From CAYLLN01 sp036496265 (GTDB lineage: Bacteria > Planctomycetota > Planctomycetia > Pirellulales > Pirellulaceae): a stretch of DNA of 10,605 nucleotides. The notes beneath the pieces are model-generated. The model saw only the letters and a list, made by a program, of their open reading frames with translations. It was not told where the DNA came from and did no database searches. Of this stretch, positions 1-6,898 are shown piece by piece (positions within the stretch are counted from its first letter, which is position 1; each line of letters starts with the position of its first letter). The stretch spans positions 1 to 10,605 of the forward strand of contig DASXLL010000140.1 in assembly GCA_036496265.1 (NCBI GenBank), read 5' to 3'. The position numbers and the translations under genes are program-made.

Positions 1-1083
1 CATCAAGGCCAGGTTAATCAGGCTCTGGGCTGTGCGCACGCCTTCATAGCTTTGGTTGACGCCCATCGTCCACCAGAAGGAGACGCGTTTGCCGTCGTGA
101 ATCAGGCGGGCGACCTGATGCAGCACGTCGGTGGAAAGTCCCGTGGCGGCGGCCACGTGCTCGGGCGTAAAGGAGTCAACATGTTGCTCGAAAGCGTTGA
201 AGTCCGTCGTATGCGCGGCAATGAAGTTGCGGTCGATCCAGTCTTCGCGGATCAAGATGTGGGCGAGGCCGTAGAACAGCGCGAGGTCCGATTTCGGAAC
301 GAGCGGGAGGTGCAGCGTCGCGGCCATCGCCGTTTCCGTCTTGCGCGGATCGATGACGATGATCTGCGGGCGATGCGGATTGCGGCAGATGCGTTGCCAC
401 AAAATGGGATGAGCGATGCAGAGATTCGAACCGATGAGGACGATGACGTCGGATTCTTCGAAATCGGCGTAGGTGTACGGGGGCGCGTCGAATCCGAAGG
501 CTTGCTTGTAAGCGACGACGGACGTGGCCATGCACTGCCGCGTGTTGCCGTCGCCATGCACCATGCCCATGCCGAACTTGGCGAGGCTGCCGAGATAGGC
601 CATTTCTTCGGTGGCGATCTGCCCGGTGCTGAGAAAGGCGACCGAATCGTTGCCGTGGCGTTTTTGGATGGATTTGATCCGCCGGCAGAACGTATCGAGC
701 GCCGTTTTCCAATCCGTTGGTCGCAGGTGGCCGCTGTCGTCGCGCAGCAAGGGAGTTGTGGCGCGGTCGGCCGATTGGAGGACGGAAAGGGCTTCCCAAC
801 CTTTGGGACAGGCCATTCCGAGATTGACGGGATGGTCGGTCGTCGGCGAGAGGCCGACGGCTAAGCCATTTTTGAGATGAACGTTCAGCGAACAGCCTGT
901 CGAGCAAAAACCGCACGTCATCGCGGTGGTGGCGTCGGGAGTCTCGCCGGCCGGCAACTGGCCCAGGCCAAATCCACCGGGGTTGCGCAGCAATTCGGCG
1001 GTGAGCGGGCCGGTGTGCTGATGGAACAGGCCGTTCCAAAGCGTTTGAACCAGTGCGTTCGACGAGGTGGACGCGAAGCTCAT
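1..1083 (-). CDS. nasA: Molybdopterin oxidoreductase, NasA/NapA-type nitrate reductase catalytic subunit (partial, C-terminus off left edge)
   Basis: The frame read from the ATG at 1083 is open for 361 codons to the window edge. It is probably the catalytic subunit reducing nitrate to nitrite with a bis-MGD molybdenum cofactor. Residues C57, C60, C64 and C92 form the C-x2-C-x3-C-x27-C motif for the N-terminal [4Fe-4S] cluster, with the typical MACPKGW around C92. In GDGNTRQCMATS (about 177-188), C184 sits where NasA/NapA enzymes have the Mo-ligating cysteine. SDVIVLIGSN and IIVIDPRKTE are typical cofactor-binding segments. The first 56 residues contain no twin-arginine motif, so a cytoplasmic location is inferred. 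The start overlaps the stop of the upstream DmsBC fusion (ATGA), and GGAG lies about 10 nt before it. Context (nitrate porter, quinol-type anchor) supports nitrate as substrate. A formate dehydrogenase or another DMSO-reductase-family enzyme is the main alternative, but those usually carry SeCys/Cys in a different context. The C-terminal half is not visible. Confidence 0.88.
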   Translation of the reverse strand, partial: MSFASTSSNALVQTLWNGLFHQHTGPLTAELLRNPGGFGLGQLPAGETPDATTAMTCGFCSTGCSLNVHLKNGLAVGLSPTTDHPVNLGMACPKGWEALSVLQSADRATTPLLRDDSGHLRPTDWKTALDTFCRRIKSIQKRHGNDSVAFLSTGQIATEEMAYLGSLAKFGMGMVHGDGNTRQCMATSVVAYKQAFGFDAPPYTYADFEESDVIVLIGSNLCIAHPILWQRICRNPHRPQIIVIDPRKTETAMAATLHLPLVPKSDLALFYGLAHILIREDWIDRNFIAAHTTDFNAFEQHVDSFTPEHVAAATGLSTDVLHQVARLIHDGKRVSFWWTMGVNQSYEGVRTAQSLINLALM

Positions 1084-2813
1084 GTACAGGGCGCTCCGGG
1101 CATCTTGGGGGCGACCGCTGCAGCAAAGAACAGATAGCGCTCGAGGATTTCGCCGGCTAGATTTAGCAACAAGAGCAACAGCGCTAGCGCGAGGAGGGGC
1201 GCCGGATGATATTGCGATGCTTGTGGGGCGAAGAGGCCGGCGAGCAAAAACACCGGGAACAGGATGCCGCCGACAATGCCGACGGCGAACCGCATTTGCG
1301 TGACGCGCGACAGGTCGCCGGTCATTAAGATTGCCGTGCGCCGCAGCGGCGTGAATGTACTGGTTCGCAGCCAGGTAAAGATGGCGGCTTCGGCGATCAG
1401 CTTTATCGCTGCCGAGCCCAGCAGACCAATGCACAGGCCGTAGCAGAGCTGCTGCCATGCGGGATCAATTGTGTCGTCTGAGGTCCAAGCACTGGAAGCC
1501 AGACGGATCAGCAAGGCGAGCGGGATGCCGAGGACCAGGCAGCTCAACAGGAATTTGAGCCCTGTGTAAGCCGGATTCCAAAACGCCCGTCGCGTGCTGG
1601 CATAAATCATGATCGAACAGACCACTCCGGCCAGGCCGCTGGCCGCGACCAGGCCACCGAGCACTTGGTTCCAAACTGGGGCCACCGCGACGCCGGCAAG
1701 TTCCAGCCAGGGCGACGCTGCATAGACCGACGCGGTCGCAGCAAATGCGCCGAACGCCAGCACCTCGCGACTGAGCCAGCTCGTGCGCCAGCCGATGATG
1801 GACCGATAGGCCAGCCACGGACGGCCCAGATGCAATGTCGCGGCAGCGAGGCCGACCAGGCCCAGCCCAAAGGCGGTCGCCAAATGCAAGACGCGGCCGG
1901 TTGGCTGCTCGCTGGTCACACCGGCCGAAAACAAAGCGTTCAAAATTTGATCGACGAGAAAGGTACCGACGGACATTTGCGTAAAGACCAGCATCAGCAC
2001 GAGCGGCCAATGGGCGTGCTGCGGCGAGGCCGCGTAATAGTCGGCCGGGAGCAGATTTGCCGGCATCGGCCGCTTGGTCTTATAGACGGTGGTTGGCAGC
2101 GTATATCTGGGCTCGGGAGCGCCAGGCAGGAAGAGATTGGCTTCGGCGTTTTCCACCGCGGCCTGTTTGCTGACGACGGTCACGCGAATGGCTCGTGTGG
2201 GGCAAGCTTGAACGCAGGCGGGAGCTTCGCCGACGGCCAGACGATCACTACAGAGATCGCACTTGCGCACGATGCCTTTGGAGTGGCTATATTTCGGCAC
2301 GTCGTAAGGGCATTTCAGGATGCAGTACTGGCAGCCGATGCACTGGTCGTCGAGATGGCGGACGATGCCGGTCAGCGGGTCTTTCTCGTAGGCGTTGACG
2401 GGGCAGCCGTCGAGACAGGCCGGCTCAATGCAGTGGTGGCAGGCAGTCGTCACGTGTTGGAGCGCGGGCGATTGACTTGTTCCGCCGTGCAAGAGCCCGA
2501 CTGACCGCCAGGTTTCGTCTTCTTCGAGGCCGTTGAGATTGTGGCAGGCGACAACGCAGGCCTTGCATCCCGAGCAAGCGTCAAGATCGACTTCGAAGGC
2601 GTATTGTTCCCCGGCGCCGGGCTGCGATAGGGGAATCAAATCGCGGTAGTAGCGTTCCTGGAGTGGAGCCGTGTCGCGATCGTGCCATTGGGAGAATTTC
2701 TCGACCGCGGTCGATTTTTGCTCGCGCAGCAAGGTATCCAGCAGACTGAGCGGAGCATTTGGCGGCGCGGCATGCAGGTTCGCCGCGGGCTCGATCGAGA
2801 GCGCGAGCGACAT
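1080..2813 (-). CDS. DmsB-DmsC fusion: four-cluster Fe-S electron-transfer domain joined to a DMSO-reductase-type membrane anchor
   Basis: This 577-residue protein is the likely electron conduit from membrane quinol to the molybdoenzyme encoded next. The N-terminal half (about 72-212) has four cysteine groups for four [4Fe-4S] clusters: C80/83/86/90, C125/128/133/137, C158/161/164/168 and C185/188/200/204, the DmsB/PsrB/NarH-like pattern. From about residue 265 the protein has roughly eight hydrophobic segments. HLGRP at 328-332, followed by WLAYRSIIGWRTSWLSRE, is characteristic of the DmsC/YnfH anchor family, as is the ERYLFF near the C-terminus. DmsB and DmsC are separate genes in E. coli; here they are one chain. 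No Tat motif precedes the first cluster. I chose ATG 2813, which shares one base with the stop of the transporter gene (TGATG), with GGGAG 7 nt upstream. A TTG one codon earlier is possible but less likely. Physical interaction with NasA is inferred from the ATGA overlap. Confidence 0.92.
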   Translation of the reverse strand: MSLALSIEPAANLHAAPPNAPLSLLDTLLREQKSTAVEKFSQWHDRDTAPLQERYYRDLIPLSQPGAGEQYAFEVDLDACSGCKACVVACHNLNGLEEDETWRSVGLLHGGTSQSPALQHVTTACHHCIEPACLDGCPVNAYEKDPLTGIVRHLDDQCIGCQYCILKCPYDVPKYSHSKGIVRKCDLCSDRLAVGEAPACVQACPTRAIRVTVVSKQAAVENAEANLFLPGAPEPRYTLPTTVYKTKRPMPANLLPADYYAASPQHAHWPLVLMLVFTQMSVGTFLVDQILNALFSAGVTSEQPTGRVLHLATAFGLGLVGLAAATLHLGRPWLAYRSIIGWRTSWLSREVLAFGAFAATASVYAASPWLELAGVAVAPVWNQVLGGLVAASGLAGVVCSIMIYASTRRAFWNPAYTGLKFLLSCLVLGIPLALLIRLASSAWTSDDTIDPAWQQLCYGLCIGLLGSAAIKLIAEAAIFTWLRTSTFTPLRRTAILMTGDLSRVTQMRFAVGIVGGILFPVFLLAGLFAPQASQYHPAPLLALALLLLLLNLAGEILERYLFFAAAVAPKMPGAPCT

Positions 2814-4171
2814 CAAACCGCTCCCAGGCTTGGCTCTGGAACGCGATTCGAATCGCTGGCGGCGATTGCTTCGATTGCTCGCTGAGCGCGAACGGCCAAG
2901 ATGAGCCAGGTCAGGCTGATGAACGTCAACACCAGCAGGGCCAGAAACGCGGCTTGCGGAAAACCTGTCGCGCGGCCCAGCCAGCCGAAGGCCTTAGGCA
3001 AAAAGAAACCGCCGAGAGCACCTAACATTCCCACCATTCCGCCGACCGCCCCGACATCCTGCGGAAAATAGTTGGGCACGTACTTATAGACGCTGGCCTT
3101 ACCGATCCCCATGCCGATGCCGACAGCGACGGTCAAAGCTGCGAACACCCAAACATTCAGCGGCAAGATGCTCGACGGCATGCAGAGCGGAATCGTGGCC
3201 AGCAACATGCCGCAAAACACCGCGTGCGTGACGGTTCGCGGCCCGTACAAATCGCTCAGCCACCCGCCGAGCGGGCGCAGCAGACTGGCGGGAAAGATGA
3301 AGAGCGCCGTCAGAAGCGCGGCTGTGCGCAGCGTCACGCCATACGTCGTCACGTAGTAGTTCGGTAGCCAGGCTGAAAGAGCAACATAAGCTCCGAACAC
3401 GACCACGTAGTACAGGCTGAACCGCCAGACCCGAACATGCTTTAGCGGCGAGAGTACATCACGTAGCGGCCGGCCCTGGCCGGGCTTAATGTCTTGCGCG
3501 GTGCAATACAGCCAGATCACCAATGCCATCGCCAACAGAAGCAGCGAATACATCAGCGGCACGGCCCGCCAGCCGCCGGGAATCCAGCCGCCGAAGTAGC
3601 CAGCTGCAGGAATGATCGTAAGCGCGCCCGGAACCAACACGACGAGCAGCTTCGTTCCGGCAGCGCCGACGTTGCCGGCGCCAAAAATGCCCAGCGATGT
3701 GCCTTTGGTCTCCGCGGGAAACCAGGCCGAGTTCCAGGCTATGCCCAGGGAGAATGAATTTCCGGCTAAGCCGAATAGCGCGGCGCAGATCAGCAACTCG
3801 GTAAAGCTATGGGCGTAGGCCAGCCACGCCGTGGGAATCGCACAGAACACGAGCAAAAGCAACATCACGTTGCGTCCGCCGAACCGGTCGGCCCAAATCC
3901 CGAAGTTCAGCCGGAATAGCGCGCCAGATAAAATCGAAACGGCGAGCAGCCACTCAAACCGCGATTCAATTTCTGCTTTGGCCTCTGATGGACTCAGTGA
4001 CGACGCTAGCGGGCCGAGCATGAGCTCTACATCGCTCTTAATCTTGACGCCGAGCACACCAAGCATCAGCCAAACGGCAAACAGCACGGTGAAGGCAATC
4101 GTGGAGAGCCACAAAATACGATTGCGAGGATTAGAAAAATTGATAAGCGAAGAATCGGCGGCCCCTGACAC
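2813..4171 (-). CDS. narK: NarK-type nitrate/nitrite porter (MFS, NNP family)
   Basis: This is a 12-segment MFS transporter of about 452 residues in the nitrate/nitrite porter family, expected in the inner membrane. It has both nitrate-signature glycine-rich motifs: FGAGNVGAAGTK (163-174) and GAVGGMVGMLGALGGFFLP (374-392). R87 in GALFRLNFG and R299 in LLRPLGG correspond to the two substrate-binding arginines of NarK. It also has the MFS loop motif WADRFGGR. It is the first gene of the operon and ends in a 1-nt overlap with the DmsBC start, so translation is probably coupled. The frame opens at a GTG at 4195 with no visible ribosome site. I prefer the internal GTG at 4171, because AAGGGAG lies 5 nt before it; the upstream start would add eight residues. 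Direction (nitrate uptake or nitrate/nitrite exchange) cannot be read from sequence. The pairing with a reductase lacking an export signal fits nitrate import. Confidence 0.93.
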   Translation of the reverse strand: MSGAADSSLINFSNPRNRILWLSTIAFTVLFAVWLMLGVLGVKIKSDVELMLGPLASSLSPSEAKAEIESRFEWLLAVSILSGALFRLNFGIWADRFGGRNVMLLLLVFCAIPTAWLAYAHSFTELLICAALFGLAGNSFSLGIAWNSAWFPAETKGTSLGIFGAGNVGAAGTKLLVVLVPGALTIIPAAGYFGGWIPGGWRAVPLMYSLLLLAMALVIWLYCTAQDIKPGQGRPLRDVLSPLKHVRVWRFSLYYVVVFGAYVALSAWLPNYYVTTYGVTLRTAALLTALFIFPASLLRPLGGWLSDLYGPRTVTHAVFCGMLLATIPLCMPSSILPLNVWVFAALTVAVGIGMGIGKASVYKYVPNYFPQDVGAVGGMVGMLGALGGFFLPKAFGWLGRATGFPQAAFLALLVLTFISLTWLILAVRAQRAIEAIAASDSNRVPEPSLGAV

Positions 4172-4190
4172 AGCTTCTCCCTTGGTCCGG
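4172..4190 (-). promoter_or_regulatory. Ribosome binding site deciding the narK start
   Basis: Read on the minus strand, AAGGGAG is followed by AAGCT and then GTG at 4171. This purine-rich Shine-Dalgarno-like site with 5-nt spacing is the reason for choosing the 4171 start over the GTG at 4195, which has no comparable site. Confidence 0.5.
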
Positions 4191-4282
4191 GTCACGAGGC
4201 CGCCTGGTCTCGCAACTGATATAAACGTTCCGCGTCACTTGAAAGCGATTGGCGTGCCGTAGGGGTCGGCATCCACCTTGGA

Positions 4283-4293
4283 TTGCGTCGCAA
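4283..4293. promoter_or_regulatory. Perfect 11-nt palindrome, possible operator
   Basis: TTGCG-T-CGCAA is a perfect dyad in the divergent promoter region, 112 nt upstream of the preferred narK start. It could bind a dimeric regulator of the nitrate operon. No matching known operator comes to mind, and a dyad this short can occur by chance in GC-rich DNA. Confidence 0.25.
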
Positions 4294-4477
4294 ACCGCGT
4301 AAATGGCAATAGAAATGCAAGTTCGGGGCTTCACGTCAGACAACGCTGGCAAACATTCGCGCGCTTAATCAATAACCATGGCTGCCCAGTAACTGAACAG
4401 CGGAGCGCTGCGCAGGTGGTCCATTTGGGACGATCTTGAGCGTGGGGCGGAGCATAGTGGGCGGTCAAGACGGCCTG

Positions 4478-4506
4478 TTGGAAGGCGGCTTTCTGGCGTG
4501 TAATAA
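4478..4506 (+). promoter_or_regulatory. Candidate sigma-70-like promoter for uup
   Basis: TTGGAA (4478-4483) and TAATAA (4501-4506) are separated by exactly 17 nt, and the start codon follows about 38 nt later. The -35 matches consensus at four of six positions and the -10 at only three, so spacing and position are the main support. This is a weak prediction by eye. Confidence 0.25.
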
Positions 4507-4544
4507 GCTGACAGGTTTTCTTATTGCGGATAAGCAGCTTGGTT

Positions 4545-6350
4545 ATGAACGTAATTACTGTCAGCCAGTTGCGGATTGGGTTCCGTGGGCCGACGCTTCT
4601 GGATGGCGTCTCGTGCCAGATTGAGTCGGGACAGCGGATCGGCCTGCTCGGGCGAAATGGTGCTGGCAAAACGACGCTGCTGCGAATTCTGAGCGGTGAA
4701 GTTGAGCCGGACGCGGGGCAGGTCACGTTTGGGCCGGGTGTCCGGGTTTCTCTTCTGCCACAAGAGGTTCCGCAGGATCTTACAGGATCGATTCGAGAAG
4801 TCGTGGCCCAAGGATTGTCTCATACGGACGCGGACGACCACGAAACGGCTTGGAAGGCGGAACAACAGCTCAATCGGATTTTGGCGGAGATGCAATTGCC
4901 GCCGGACGGCCGATTTGAAGTGCTCTCGTCGGGAATGAAACGGCGAGTGCTCTTGGCGCGGGCGCTTGTGGCGGAGCCGGAAGTGCTGCTTTTGGATGAG
5001 CCGACCAACCATTTGGATTTGACGGCGATCGAGTGGCTGGAAGATTTTCTGTTGCGCTGGAAGACGACTTTGGTCTTCGTCACCCACGACCGGATGTTCC
5101 TCCGCAAGCTGGCGACGCGGATTTTGGAGATCGATCGCGGTCGGCTCTTTGATTGGTCGTGCGATTACGACACTTTTCTTAGTCGCAAGGAGCTTGCGCT
5201 GGCCGCCGAGGAGACACAAAACGCGCTCTTCGATAAAAAGCTGGCGGAGGAAGAGGTGTGGATTCGCACCGGCATTAAAGCCCGCCGCACGCGCAATGAA
5301 GGCCGCGTGCGAGCCTTGGAGCGGCTGCGACTGGTGCGCAGCGATCGCCGCGAAAAGACTGGCGAAGTGCAGCTCGCAATTCAGGAGTCGGAGCGGAGCG
5401 GGATGCTGGTGGCGGAAGTGGATGGCGTTTCGTTCGCCTATGGCGAGCGGTCGATTGTCCGCGATTTTTCGACGAGCATTGTGCGGGGCGACAAGGTCGG
5501 CATCATCGGTCCCAATGGCGCGGGAAAGACGACGCTGCTGCGAATTCTGCTCGGACAGCTGCAGCCGCAATCGGGCTCGGTGCGGCTGGGGACCAATTTG
5601 CAAATCGCCTACTTCGATCAATTGCGTCAACAACTGAACGACGAAGCTTCGGTGCAAGACAACGTGGCCGATGGCTACGACACGGTTCGGGTCGGCGATT
5701 CTTCGCGGCATGTCATTGGATACCTGCGAGACTTTCTGTTTAGCCCCGAGCGAGCCCGACTGCCGGTCAAGTTTCTCTCCGGCGGCGAGCGCAACCGGCT
5801 GCTACTCGCCAAGCTGTTTACGAAACCCGCCAACGTAATCGTGCTCGATGAACCGACGAACGACCTGGACACCGAAACACTAGAGCTGCTCGAAGATCGA
5901 TTGGTTAACTTCACGGGGACGGTGCTGCTTGTCAGCCACGATCGAGCGTTTTTGAACAACGTGGTTACCAGCACGATTGTGTTCGAGGAAAATGGTGTTC
6001 GCGAATATTTCGGTGGCTACGACGACTGGGTCCGGCAGCGGAAACCGGCTGCGACGCGGCAAACCGGCGAAGGATCGACCGCTCGCACTCGGTCCAGCAA
6101 GGCCGCCGAGCCGCCAACAGGCGCTAAGCGGAAGCTGACGTTCAAGGAACGCAAAGAGCTCGAATCTCTCCCCGAATTGATTGCGAAATGCGAGAGCCAG
6201 ATCGCCGCGTTGCATGGCGAAATGGCAGAGCCGCAGTTTTATCAACAGGCGGGGTCCCAAATCGCGGAGGAACAGGCTCGCCTGACACAGTTGGAGGAAC
6301 AACTGGCGGCCGCCTATCACCGCTGGGAAGAATTGGAGCAGCTTGCCTAG
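4545..6350 (+). CDS. uup: ABC-F family ATPase, Uup type
   Basis: This 601-residue soluble protein has two ABC ATPase domains and no membrane segments. ABC-F proteins act on ribosomes or translation; E. coli Uup has also been linked to precise excision of transposons and DNA structure. Domain 1 has Walker A GRNGAGKTT (36-44), a signature at 127-130 and Walker B LLLDEPTNHLD (148-158). Domain 2 has Walker A GPNGAGKTT (322-330), signature LSGGERNR (411-418) and Walker B VIVLDEPTNDLD (431-442). Both domains have the switch histidine (THDR, SHDR). The inter-domain linker WIRTGIKARRTRNEGRVRAL (239-258) is the Uup hallmark. The charged C-terminal tail (about 529-601) is a predicted coiled coil, as in the Uup DNA-binding domain. 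I chose ATG 4545; a TTG at 4524 would add seven residues, and neither has a strong ribosome site. The first signature reads LSSG instead of LSGG. It is transcribed away from the nitrate operon and is functionally unrelated to it. Confidence 0.95.
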   Translation: MNVITVSQLRIGFRGPTLLDGVSCQIESGQRIGLLGRNGAGKTTLLRILSGEVEPDAGQVTFGPGVRVSLLPQEVPQDLTGSIREVVAQGLSHTDADDHETAWKAEQQLNRILAEMQLPPDGRFEVLSSGMKRRVLLARALVAEPEVLLLDEPTNHLDLTAIEWLEDFLLRWKTTLVFVTHDRMFLRKLATRILEIDRGRLFDWSCDYDTFLSRKELALAAEETQNALFDKKLAEEEVWIRTGIKARRTRNEGRVRALERLRLVRSDRREKTGEVQLAIQESERSGMLVAEVDGVSFAYGERSIVRDFSTSIVRGDKVGIIGPNGAGKTTLLRILLGQLQPQSGSVRLGTNLQIAYFDQLRQQLNDEASVQDNVADGYDTVRVGDSSRHVIGYLRDFLFSPERARLPVKFLSGGERNRLLLAKLFTKPANVIVLDEPTNDLDTETLELLEDRLVNFTGTVLLVSHDRAFLNNVVTSTIVFEENGVREYFGGYDDWVRQRKPAATRQTGEGSTARTRSSKAAEPPTGAKRKLTFKERKELESLPELIAKCESQIAALHGEMAEPQFYQQAGSQIAEEQARLTQLEEQLAAAYHRWEELEQLA

Positions 6351-6373
6351 GAACACCTAACAAAACTTATACA

Positions 6374-6482
6374 AACCCGAAGCGTAAGCGAGGGAGTCGG
6401 GCCAGTTCGGGAAGTCCCTCGCTTACGCTTCGCCCAGTCCCTCGCTTACGCTTCGCCCAGTCCCTCGCTTACGCTTCGGGTT
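6374..6482. repeat. Intergenic repeat cluster: one inverted arm and three direct copies (NPKRKRG-type repeat)
   Basis: The 18-mer TCCCTCGCTTACGCTTCG occurs at 6415-6432, 6438-6455 and 6461-6478, separated by CCCAG, giving a 23-nt period. Its exact reverse complement lies at 6378-6395. The outer arm 6374-6395 pairs perfectly over 22 nt with 6461-6482, and its inner 18 nt pair with any of the three copies. The closest pair leaves a 19-nt loop. Read from either end, the outer arm encodes N-P-K-R-K-R-G, a motif I recall as frequent in predicted planctomycete proteins and probably the trace of a dispersed repeat. The cluster sits 24 nt after the uup stop and 25 nt before the SUI1 gene. It could form a strong hairpin that ends or protects the uup transcript, but no clear U-tract follows (only GGGTTAGTTTTAG). 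No encoded protein or mobile gene is associated. Confidence 0.93.
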
Positions 6483-6507
6483 AGTTTTAGACGTTTTAAG
6501 AAGTCCC

Positions 6508-6849
6508 ATGCGACTGTTTGCTGGAACCAAGTTCGATCGTCCACCGAAATGCGACCGCTGCGGTAAGCTGGAAACCGAATGCGATTGTCCCAAGCTCGCC
6601 AACAAACTGATTCCGCCGGCTGCACAGGTCGCGCGATTGAGTTTGGAAAAACGAAAGAAGGGGAAAATCGTCACGGTCGTTCGCGGGTTAAGTGCGGACG
6701 GAAATGACTTGGCCGCGCTTCTGAGCCGTCTCAAGTCGCAATGCGGCGCGGGCGGCACACTTCAAGATGGCAGCCTCGAAATTCAAGGTGACCATCTGCA
6801 GCGGATTGGCGATGCGCTGCGTGAATTGGGGTATCAGGTGAAGCCCTGA
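6508..6849 (+). CDS. yciH: SUI1/eIF1-like translation factor (YciH family) with an N-terminal cysteine knuckle
   Basis: This 113-residue protein has a complete SUI1 domain at about 40-113, including CGAGGTLQDGSLEIQGDH (79-96), the conserved core of the bacterial YciH/eIF1 fold, preceded by the basic KRKKGKIVTVVRGL. Eukaryotic eIF1 monitors start-codon choice on the small ribosomal subunit. YciH can influence initiation fidelity in vitro, and its role in bacteria is not settled. The N-terminus has C15, C18, C25 and C27 (CDRC-x6-CDC), a plausible small zinc-binding knuckle that E. coli YciH lacks as far as I recall. The length is close to the family norm of about 108. The ATG at 6508 is the first in frame after the repeat cluster, and no strong ribosome site is visible. 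It lies on the same strand as uup but beyond the repeats, so co-transcription is uncertain. Confidence 0.93.
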   Translation: MRLFAGTKFDRPPKCDRCGKLETECDCPKLANKLIPPAAQVARLSLEKRKKGKIVTVVRGLSADGNDLAALLSRLKSQCGAGGTLQDGSLEIQGDHLQRIGDALRELGYQVKP

Positions 6850-6898
6850 ATCGAATCGGAAAAGCTTAGGCTGGCGTACGCGAGTCTTTTCATTCATC
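6850..6898. other. Short convergent intergenic gap
   Basis: This 49-nt gap separates the convergent SUI1-like gene and the methyltransferase gene. It contains GAAAAG and its complement CTTTTC about 20 nt apart, with an inner GCGTACGC palindrome, which could form a weak bidirectional terminator. The stem is short and the call is tentative. Confidence 0.25.

Larger units (their letters stand above)
4172..4544. promoter_or_regulatory. Divergent intergenic region between the nitrate operon and uup
   Basis: These 373 bases contain no convincing gene: short frames here have no recognisable protein and poor composition. The region must hold the promoters of the leftward nitrate operon and, in all likelihood, rightward uup. 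Elements visible by eye are: a perfect 11-nt palindrome TTGCGTCGCAA at 4283-4293; a sigma-54-like GG-N10-GC element on the plus strand at 4304-4319; a weak leftward pair TTTCAA (4244-4239) / TATATC (4223-4218) with only 15 nt between them; and a rightward TTGGAA/TAATAA pair at 4478-4506. I see no RNA gene or riboswitch. Confidence 0.6.

Noticed and set aside
52..864. Plus-strand 270-codon frame
   Set aside because: It is antisense to the molybdoenzyme, with no recognisable domain and the composition of a mirror frame.
176..1126. Minus-strand 316-codon frame rich in arginine, histidine and proline
   Set aside because: It is an out-of-frame shadow of the molybdoenzyme, whose own frame runs open to the window edge with clear Fe-S and molybdenum motifs.
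1665..2504. Plus-strand 279-codon frame
   Set aside because: It is antisense to the DmsB-DmsC fusion, and no motif supports it.
2814..2816. TTG start one codon upstream of the DmsBC fusion ATG
   Set aside because: The ATG at 2813 has better ribosome-site spacing and is a stronger start codon.
4331..4726. Minus-strand 131-codon frame across the divergent region and the uup start
   Set aside because: It overlaps the uup 5' end antisense and has no recognisable features.
4521..5711. Minus-strand 396-codon frame opposite uup
   Set aside because: It lies antisense to an intact ABC-F gene, has no domain, and its long open length is expected from GC-rich codon bias.
6374..6482. CRISPR array
   Set aside because: The direct copies have only 5-nt identical spacers and one inverted arm; there are no unique spacers and no cas genes.
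6188..6484. Small plus-strand protein ending in NPKRKRG-type sequence
   Set aside because: It overlaps the uup 3' end out of frame and then reads through the repeat; it is a translation of the repeat, not a gene.
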